Part shown: positions 19,601 to 20,076 of the stretch, piece by piece
Layout: each line of letters starts with the position of its first letter
How positions within the stretch are numbered: position 1 is the stretch's first letter
Source: Lingula anatina
Taxonomy: Eukaryota; Brachiopoda; Lingulata; Lingulida; Lingulidae
Assembly (NCBI RefSeq): GCF_001039355.2
Contig: NW_019775713.1
Span: forward strand, 46,540 to 66,615
DNA length: 20,076 nt
Direction: 5' to 3'
Program-made: the position numbers and the translations under genes
Notes under the pieces: model-generated
The model's database searches: none
Told to the model about the DNA's origin: nothing
What the model saw: the letters and a program-made list of their open reading frames with translations, nothing else

Positions 19601-19649
19601 GATGACAACACATATCACCATGTTTGTTGCTGCAAATAGGGAACCACAT
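370..19649 (+). CDS. RNF213: RNF213 (mysterin)-like giant AAA+ E3 ubiquitin ligase, internal part, 25 exons
   Basis: Exons: 370-567, 916-1052, 1362-1569, 1755-1980, 2182-2556, 2835-2985, 3147-3478, 3661-3833, 4221-4481, 4616-4815, 5321-5429, 5763-5869, 6235-6420, 6682-6927, 7181-7292, 7764-8044, 8271-8382, 9049-9165, 9941-10051, 13887-13940, 14125-14331, 14962-15058, 15215-15249, 15441-15538, 19496-19649. All borders are GT..AG, and the joined frame is 1429 codons without a stop. Order: AAA-like segment (residues 112-181), acidic insert (257-330), helical region, RING (C831-C871), E3 shell, RZ finger (C1335-C1358). RING-to-RZ spacing is 504 residues, against about 508 in human RNF213 as I recall it. 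Family knowledge: RNF213 is a cytosolic enzyme of about 590 kDa that acts on lipid droplets and bacterial lipid A and in antimicrobial defence. Its E3 activity depends on the RZ finger rather than the RING. Start codon, N-terminal AAA units and C-terminus lie outside the window. Residue numbers in all entries refer to this partial product. Confidence 0.95.
568..915 (+). other. Intron 1, nothing recognisable
   Basis: AT-rich GT..AG intron of 348 nt. The only visible structure is a tandem doubling of tttgtcaaatt at about 652-672. No conserved coding or RNA feature is seen on either strand. Confidence 0.85.
916..1052 (+). CDS. RNF213: RNF213-like exon 2 (residues 67-112)
   Basis: The acceptor is tttacag|gtcaca and the donor ag|gtaagg is strong. 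It enters in phase 0 and leaves in phase 2. It reads through VTTHSKLLSI and ends in LQNFGTEQEFGRKIR, which leads directly into the VQCDSGD block of the next exon. Confidence 0.92.
1053..1361 (+). other. Intron 2, nothing recognisable
   Basis: AT-rich GT..AG intron of 309 nt. A short T tract lies near 1242. The open frame entering exon 3 from 1273 is intron read-through. Confidence 0.85.
1362..1569 (+). CDS. RNF213: RNF213-like exon 3: AAA-like core segment (residues 112-181)
   Basis: It runs from ttttaag|gcg to cag|gtaaaa, phase 2 to phase 0. The motifs are DTLLFVQCDSGDQNGS (from about residue 122), then LIACARYCVMDE, and HVVFVVQLPR (162-171). This pattern of two hydrophobic strands, each ending in polar residues, is characteristic of the last AAA-like unit of RNF213. 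By inference, the first strand with CDSGD is the Walker-B-like strand and the second a sensor strand. The exon holds no P-loop; a Walker A would be upstream or degenerate. Confidence 0.93.
1755..1980 (+). CDS. RNF213: RNF213-like exon 4 (residues 182-256)
   Basis: The acceptor is tttgcag|ggtggc. The donor g|gttggt is weaker than average but is the one that keeps frame (phase 0 to phase 1). The segment GGKWLSVHIDDLRPE follows the sensor-like strand and has the conserved W..VHIDDL character of the family. The end of the exon is basic and polar (TRQDLAERMEQIQKRERAP) and leads into the acidic insert. Confidence 0.9.
2182..2556 (+). CDS. RNF213: RNF213-like exon 5: acidic disordered insert plus helix (residues 257-381)
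   Basis: This is the longest exon in the window (375 nt, phase 1 to phase 1; acceptor aaag|gtatag, donor caag|gtacat). Residues 257-330 are strongly acidic and low-complexity. They start with GIVLESE, a possible SUMO-interacting motif, and include RRASTPKKE (289-297), with overlapping basophilic-kinase and proline-directed S/T-P-x-K site patterns. The second half, LDYSALIRNCVQGAAAMLKE and the helix after it, matches a conserved family block of the type LIxNCVxxAAxxL. The reading frame stays open past the donor to 2771, but those residues look like translated intron. Confidence 0.9.
2835..2985 (+). CDS. RNF213: RNF213-like exon 6 (residues 382-431)
   Basis: It runs from tttttttacag|actgta to ttttag|gtgagg, phase 1 to phase 2. 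In the frame set by exon 5 it reads ...LLLSEKEEKV... and NWLRNEAASMD..KAGTFR. The W...EA....GTFR pattern is a conserved RNF213-family block. The two other frames contain stops or break the match, which supports the exon 5 donor chosen. Confidence 0.9.
3147..3478 (+). CDS. RNF213: RNF213-like exon 7 (residues 432-542)
   Basis: It runs from attcag|acgatc to ttgg|gtgaga, phase 2 to phase 1. Motifs are SSWQCIQQKVTPMLAGIV and LMDTNSNLNIL, then PFSW at 523-526. The W..VQ..VTP.LA....D..SNL block and the later PFSW are recognisable RNF213-family landmarks just upstream of the E3 module. This is one of the most diagnostic exons in the window. Confidence 0.94.
3661..3833 (+). CDS. RNF213: RNF213-like exon 8 (residues 543-600)
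   Basis: It runs from tattttcag|atcaag to cag|gtacaa, phase 1 to phase 0. It encodes a helical, charged segment (QLQKTQELFEEW, then a run ending LDLYLTDFVHMIHKE). The frame stays open for about 230 nt past the donor, but the donor is strong and the next exon joins in phase 0. Confidence 0.9.
3834..4220 (+). other. Intron 8, nothing recognisable
   Basis: GT..AG intron of 387 nt. The first 230 nt happen to stay open in the exon 8 frame, but the translation shows no family similarity. Confidence 0.8.
4221..4481 (+). CDS. RNF213: RNF213-like exon 9 (residues 601-687)
   Basis: It runs from attttttaag|gtaatg to atg|gtaaat, 87 codons, phase 0 at both ends. It is helical and leucine-rich, with FGFTIPLVHLAYHSVQSRL and a following LRQLFHLLPDL. 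It belongs to the helical linker between the AAA ring and the E3 module. Confidence 0.9.
4616..4815 (+). CDS. RNF213: RNF213-like exon 10 (residues 688-754)
   Basis: It runs from cttacag|aacatt to tgcag|gtaagg, phase 0 to phase 2. It reads NIDVLGLTYCLENLEP and ends HYGEKSRHHLLQCR. The segment is less conserved than its neighbours. It is supported by splice sites, phase and the clean frame. Confidence 0.88.
4816..5320 (+). other. Intron 10, nothing recognisable
   Basis: AT-rich GT..AG intron of 505 nt with no open frame, transposon end or ordered repeat that I can see. Confidence 0.8.
5321..5429 (+). CDS. RNF213: RNF213-like exon 11 (residues 754-790)
   Basis: It runs from aaattag|atacat to att|gtaagt, phase 2 to phase 0. 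It encodes YMWNRLLALHLFVEHVCP and a basic tail. A W..L..L..FV.HV pattern precedes the RING in the family. The exon is too short to have a long open frame of its own; it is supported by splice-site strength and phase. Confidence 0.85.
5430..5762 (+). other. Intron 11, nothing recognisable
   Basis: GT..AG intron of 333 nt. The only structure is a short direct repeat, attcatgtaac, doubled at about 5579-5601. Confidence 0.8.
5763..5869 (+). CDS. RNF213: RNF213-like exon 12 (residues 791-826)
   Basis: It runs from aatttaag|atgctg to tttgg|gtaagt, phase 0 to phase 2. It encodes a charged helix (SREEKTDFKEVPSMEKVKKF) ending about five residues before the first RING cysteine. The opening ATG is an internal methionine. 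Confidence 0.86.
6029..6094 (+). repeat. Two-copy tandem repeat of about 34 nt in intron 12
   Basis: agtgatatcttattctgtat begins at 6029, and the unit recurs at 6063 with a 2-nt deletion and a c-to-a change. Both copies end catttga. It lies within the 365-nt intron 5870-6234, which otherwise holds nothing recognisable. Confidence 0.9.
6235..6420 (+). CDS. RNF213: RNF213-like exon 13: RING finger (residues 826-888)
   Basis: It runs from taacacag|agaact to tttag|gtacat, phase 2 to phase 2. It carries a C3HC4-type RING: CKYC (C831, C834), PCGHIFCHAC (C846, H848, C851, C854), then C866 and C871. The last pair, ECPEGVC, is spaced C-x4-C where most RINGs and vertebrate RNF213 have C-x2-C. The family RING normally binds Zn and may contact E2, but RNF213 ligase activity is known to persist without it. 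Confidence 0.97.
6682..6927 (+). CDS. RNF213: RNF213-like exon 14 (residues 888-970)
   Basis: It runs from tatttttag|ggacaa to tcagg|gtaagg, phase 2 to phase 2. The motifs YKQRCNAFFMALVSQLCF and later DPSPVIRSFLLQLLLRSG match the family blocks R..CN.FF..LVS..CF and ..PVIRS..L.LLL directly after the RING. A second, out-of-frame open frame at 6702-6890 is a shadow. Confidence 0.95.
7181..7292 (+). CDS. RNF213: RNF213-like exon 15 (residues 970-1007)
   Basis: It runs from atttttag|tatgga to gag|gtatat, phase 2 to phase 0. It encodes MDQVKQYLQEYFDQARKF and then LELCMLCIQCME. This aligns with the human block VKDYIQEYL followed by ELYMLFINCLE, a clear homologous match. Confidence 0.94.
7563..7619. 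repeat. AT dinucleotide microsatellite in intron 15
   Basis: A perfect alternating AT run of 57 nt, about 145 nt upstream of the exon 16 acceptor. The rest of the 471-nt intron 7293-7763 shows no feature. Confidence 0.98.
7764..8044 (+). CDS. RNF213: RNF213-like exon 16 (residues 1008-1101)
   Basis: It runs from tatttag|gattcc to gcaaa|gtaagt, phase 0 to phase 2. It encodes a helical E3-shell segment, with IDCIEAIALSRFGLAVTAG and later FDAAGNLCDQVRWAK. It corresponds to the family stretch ..VEYLQ.VARIRLCLD.AA.FL. The upstream intron contains a 57-nt AT microsatellite. Confidence 0.93.
8271..8382 (+). CDS. RNF213: RNF213-like exon 17 (residues 1101-1138)
   Basis: The acceptor is tttccttcag|aatatt. 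The donor aag|gttata is poor but is required by the frame (phase 2 to phase 0). It encodes FLVKQICRVHGIEALQ and ARWILPPEARQK. The order V.QFC.....G......L...W.FP....KQ is that of the human protein, which supports the exon despite its weak donor. Confidence 0.88.
8383..9048 (+). other. Intron 17, nothing recognisable
   Basis: AT-rich intron of 666 nt with a weak gttata donor and a gtag acceptor. I see no transposon end, tandem array or convincing open frame. Confidence 0.8.
9049..9165 (+). CDS. RNF213: RNF213-like exon 18 (residues 1139-1177)
   Basis: It runs from gatttgtag|gtccat to aat|gtaagt, 39 codons, phase 0 at both ends. It encodes DKDMYLICGPLYEHLRETVT followed by KVVLGES, matching the human D.YLVYG.EY..LR.AV.KAVL block. 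Confidence 0.94.
9210..9720 (+). repeat. Degenerate fifth copy of the intronic dispersed repeat (intron 18)
   Basis: Near 9214 the sequence tatacagacactgtaagtgt followed by gtctgtgtcgtcactgtcgc parallels the 5' end of the copies at 10228, 15669 and 16968 (tatgtacagacacag... cgtctgtcgtcgccg). Near 9650-9715 the family 3' end, catttggcagctttgctgcc, appears twice. The middle is largely lost. The rest of intron 18 (9166-9940) shows nothing else. Confidence 0.55.
9941..10051 (+). CDS. RNF213: RNF213-like exon 19 (residues 1178-1214)
   Basis: It runs from ctgtctag|ggaagc to gag|gtgagt, 37 codons, phase 0 at both ends. The motif SMLLALYREVTTSYIHGDP corresponds to the family block ..YFLLTLFREVA.LYR. 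It is followed by the first of the two giant introns. Confidence 0.93.
10305..10920 (+). repeat. Tandem array of a 161-nt unit within copy A
   Basis: The marker aggtcaagttcaaaaatcag starts at 10381 and 10542, with a variant at 10703, giving exactly 161 nt between copies. Each unit also carries gaaacttacagaactgatga and gaagttatgcagttttttca. A fourth, strongly diverged unit seems to follow to about 10920. Copy B retains about 1.6 units (17051-17277). Confidence 0.92.
12036..12727 (+). mobile_element. 692-bp foldback DNA transposon with decayed PIF/Harbinger-like coding remnant
   Basis: The termini are perfect inverted repeats of at least 27 nt (gggccggtttcacaaagcag at the left, its complement at the right). 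CTG is duplicated at 12033-12035 and 12728-12730. Copy B at about 18043 shows the empty site gatgggcctgaagcc. A second inverted pair, gtttcacgaagca and tgcttcgtgaaac, lies inside each end. Inside is ATGGCGGCTACC... reading MAATFLAIRTARRQRRLRRF, then after a stop and frame change YDDAIYERLRLA. Both resemble the N-terminus of Harbinger transposases as I know them. A 3-bp target duplication also fits that superfamily. The coding part is broken and far too short for a working transposase. Confidence 0.9.
13321..13548 (+). other. Open frame inside copy A, not a gene
   Basis: This 75-codon frame lies wholly within the dispersed repeat. The homologous stretch in copy B (from about 18908) has a stop soon after the shared start, so the frame is not conserved between copies and is best read as chance. 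Confidence 0.85.
13644..13659 (+). repeat. T homopolymer of about 16 nt near the 3' end of copy A
   Basis: The run replaces the gttctgtttttgtct found at the same place in copy B (19236-19250), so it looks like a local slippage expansion. Confidence 0.9.
13887..13940 (+). CDS. RNF213: RNF213-like exon 20, short (residues 1215-1232)
   Basis: The exon is 54 nt (18 codons), phase 0 at both ends, from tctttcaag|gtgcta to aag|gtaagt. It encodes VLQNLEQYYHQLSIFQMK, a helix in the position of the human segment EAVSKFIGECKIL. It sits between a 3.8-kb repeat-filled intron and exon 21. The strong donor, polypyrimidine tract and phase support it; skipping it would also keep frame. Confidence 0.78.
14125..14331 (+). 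CDS. RNF213: RNF213-like exon 21 (residues 1233-1301)
   Basis: It runs from atatttcag|actttc to aaa|gttagt (weak donor), 69 codons, phase 0 at both ends. It reads LHQQMSALVIHAMVIYSVKC and then GILEPFLKMFQKPQDMK. This corresponds to the human ..VTEMAIHAAAVLLCG..ELLEPLKNLAF.P..M segment just before the RZ finger. An open frame at 14097-14291 overlaps it in a different register and is a shadow. Confidence 0.92.
14332..14961 (+). other. Intron 21, nothing recognisable
   Basis: GT..AG intron of 630 nt, AT-rich, with scattered short open frames on both strands that show no family likeness. No repeat shared with the rest of the window was found in it. Confidence 0.8.
14962..15058 (+). CDS. RNF213: RNF213-like exon 22 leading into the RZ finger (residues 1302-1334)
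   Basis: It runs from tcaacctag|acttcc to tggg|gttagc, phase 0 to phase 1. It encodes SYFPTMPQDELSEIREAV, matching the conserved FLPTMPEDLL block, and ends in LW just before CPNGHP. The donor is weak; reading on meets TAG after one more codon, so splicing is required. Confidence 0.9.
15215..15249 (+). CDS. RNF213: RNF213-like exon 23, 35-nt micro-exon: first half of RZ finger (residues 1334-1345)
   Basis: It runs from ttattgcag|tttgtc to gat|gtaagt, phase 1 to phase 0. It encodes CPNGHPYVIGD, the signature start of the RZ-type zinc finger. C1335 and H1339 are the expected first two Zn ligands; H1339 aligns with the human histidine I recall as H4509, needed for lipid A ubiquitylation. Its identity rests on this near-exact motif and on perfect phase fit with both neighbours. 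Confidence 0.96.
15441..15538 (+). CDS. RNF213: RNF213-like exon 24: second half of RZ finger (residues 1346-1378)
   Basis: It runs from tttcttag|tgtggg to agagg|gtaagt, phase 0 to phase 2. It encodes CGNPSVEAQCKTCGVIIGG followed by RGHNP. C1355 and C1358 complete the zinc site; the intervals H1339 to C1355 (16) and C1355 to C1358 (3) equal those in human RNF213. C1346, seven residues after H1339, is a non-ligand cysteine at the position reported as the catalytic transthiolation cysteine in human (C4516, from memory). Confidence 0.96.
15669..16491 (+). repeat. Shorter, diverged copy C of the dispersed repeat (intron 24)
   Basis: It starts with the family 5' block ttatgtacagacagatgtgc and keeps gataacacaata, aagttatgctgttttttct, aagaattattcttaggattg and gcataaaaattgacaaaata in family order. 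It ends gtctgtaaatttgacagctt. It is about a third the length of the long copies and clearly more diverged, so it probably represents an older insertion. Confidence 0.75.
16731..16831 (+). repeat. 3'-end fragment of the dispersed repeat
   Basis: The stretch ttgaccatgcactaaaattg to tttacagctttgctgcttgt matches the last 100 nt or so of copies A and B (attgaccatgtt... catttgacagctttgctgcc). It lies between copies C and B. Confidence 0.7.
18427..18472 (+). repeat. Two-copy 23-nt tandem repeat in an AT-rich insertion of copy B
   Basis: atatatcaaactaaatgatta is followed by atatatcaaactgaaagatta, with tcaaact recurring 23 nt apart (18433, 18456). The stretch is absent from the corresponding part of copy A near 13075-13100. 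Confidence 0.85.
18510..18716 (+). mobile_element. Helitron-like short non-autonomous element inserted in copy B
   Basis: It starts tctgccaaggaggttatggt directly after an A and ends ggtgcttttctag directly before a T. Internally it has aactcaaaaagttatggacc and gatgaaattttcaggaaatg. The TC start, CTAG end and A/T insertion context are Helitron hallmarks. Copy A at about 13125-13135 shows the uninterrupted site. I recognise this as a family widespread in marine invertebrate genomes, from memory and without a search. An older copy lies at 104-301. Confidence 0.78.
18965..18995 (+). other. Perfect 12-bp hairpin in copy B
   Basis: gaccatcttctg and cagaagatggtc are exact inverse complements separated by 7 nt. 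The same place in copy A (about 13377-13407) has lost pairing in the right arm (cggaagacagtc). Confidence 0.85.
19496..19649 (+). CDS. RNF213: RNF213-like exon 25, downstream of RZ finger (residues 1378-1429)
   Basis: It runs from ttttttccag|agatga to cat|gtaagt, phase 2 to phase 0. It encodes DDQTQPGHILGYASTRNTTS and later LRMTTHITMFVAANREPH. This matches the family block ..DRTQTGHVLG, then a helix ..LLIRLLTHLALLLGA. It is separated from the RZ exons by a 4.0-kb intron, and the gene continues past the window. Confidence 0.94.
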
Positions 19650-19760
19650 GTAAGTGTTTTGTTTTATTTTGTTCCATTAATGTCTTGAATAAAATTTATA
19701 GTATGTGTTATGAAGTTATGGCCACATGCATTTATAAAATCAATGAATTATTTGTCTGTA

Positions 19761-20076
19761 CAGTGGTCGGAATAATTTTGTTTCCGTTGTACACCGGTGT
19801 AACAACGTTCGAAATGTTTTAATCCCTATCTTGTGAATAGAAGGGGGCGGACAAACAATGGAGGGCCGTATAAATCCCTTCAAAATTTGAACGCACAAAC
19901 ACAATAGCTTAGGTGGAATAACACAATACTTAATACGAGTGAACCCCATGTCGCCGGTTTCTGTGGTCCAGCGCGAGCGCGACAATCCGCTGTAACTAGG
20001 TGTAATTAACAGCAGGATACATCAGCCAGAAGGTCCCTATTGTTTGTTGCGGCGATAGGATTATAGCTTGAAGAGG
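19761..20076. mobile_element. Left part of a probable Tc1/mariner-like element, cut by window end
   Basis: After TA at 19759-19760 the sequence reads cagtggtcggaataattttg, the typical start of a Tc1-like terminal inverted repeat. Base composition changes here: the following 315 nt are much richer in G, C and CpG than the surrounding intron. No transposase is visible before the window ends. The minus-strand open frame 19740-19985 spans the putative end and shows no transposase motif. It could instead be another repeat with a similar edge. Confidence 0.5.

Noticed and set aside
19740-19985. 81-codon open frame on the minus strand
   Set aside because: It spans the probable left end of the Tc1/mariner-like element, has no recognisable domain, and its composition follows the element's higher G+C. 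It is more likely chance.

Overview
This window comes from a eukaryote, almost certainly an animal. One protein is spread over 25 short exons on the + strand. The exons are separated by AT-rich introns with GT..AG borders, and the introns hold several families of transposable elements. The protein is recognisably RNF213 (mysterin), an animal giant AAA+ E3 ubiquitin ligase. The AT-rich introns and the transposon mix (Helitron-like short elements, a PIF/Harbinger-like foldback element, a Tc1/mariner-like end) suggest a marine invertebrate, possibly a mollusc or other lophotrochozoan. The species cannot be fixed from sequence alone.

Layout: 1-369 is the end of an upstream intron, with an AT microsatellite and an old Helitron-like copy. 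Exons 1-12 (370-5869) encode the stretch just upstream of the RING: an AAA-like segment with a VQCDSGD motif, an acidic disordered insert in exon 5, and a long helical region. Exon 13 (6235-6420) carries the RING finger. Exons 14-21 (6682-14331) encode the helical E3 shell. Exons 22-24 (14962-15538) encode the RZ finger, split over three exons. Exon 25 (19496-19649) continues past it, and the gene runs off both ends of the window. My 25 exons join in one frame: 4287 nt, 1429 codons, no stop, all phases consistent.

Two introns are far larger than the rest: 10052-13886 (3.8 kb) and 15539-19495 (4.0 kb). Both are filled by copies of one dispersed, noncoding, internally repetitive element. Two long copies lie in direct orientation (about 10228-13687 and 16968-19278) and flank the exons for the RZ finger. 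The first copy has been invaded by a 692-bp foldback element with a decayed Harbinger-like coding remnant. The second has been invaded by a Helitron-like element. Each copy supplies the empty site for the other's insertion. The right end of the window enters a probable Tc1/mariner-like element at 19761.

No second protein gene, RNA gene or CRISPR array is supported. The most useful observations are the conserved RZ finger with a candidate catalytic cysteine, the unusual last cysteine pair of the RING, and the nested repeat architecture around the RZ exons.
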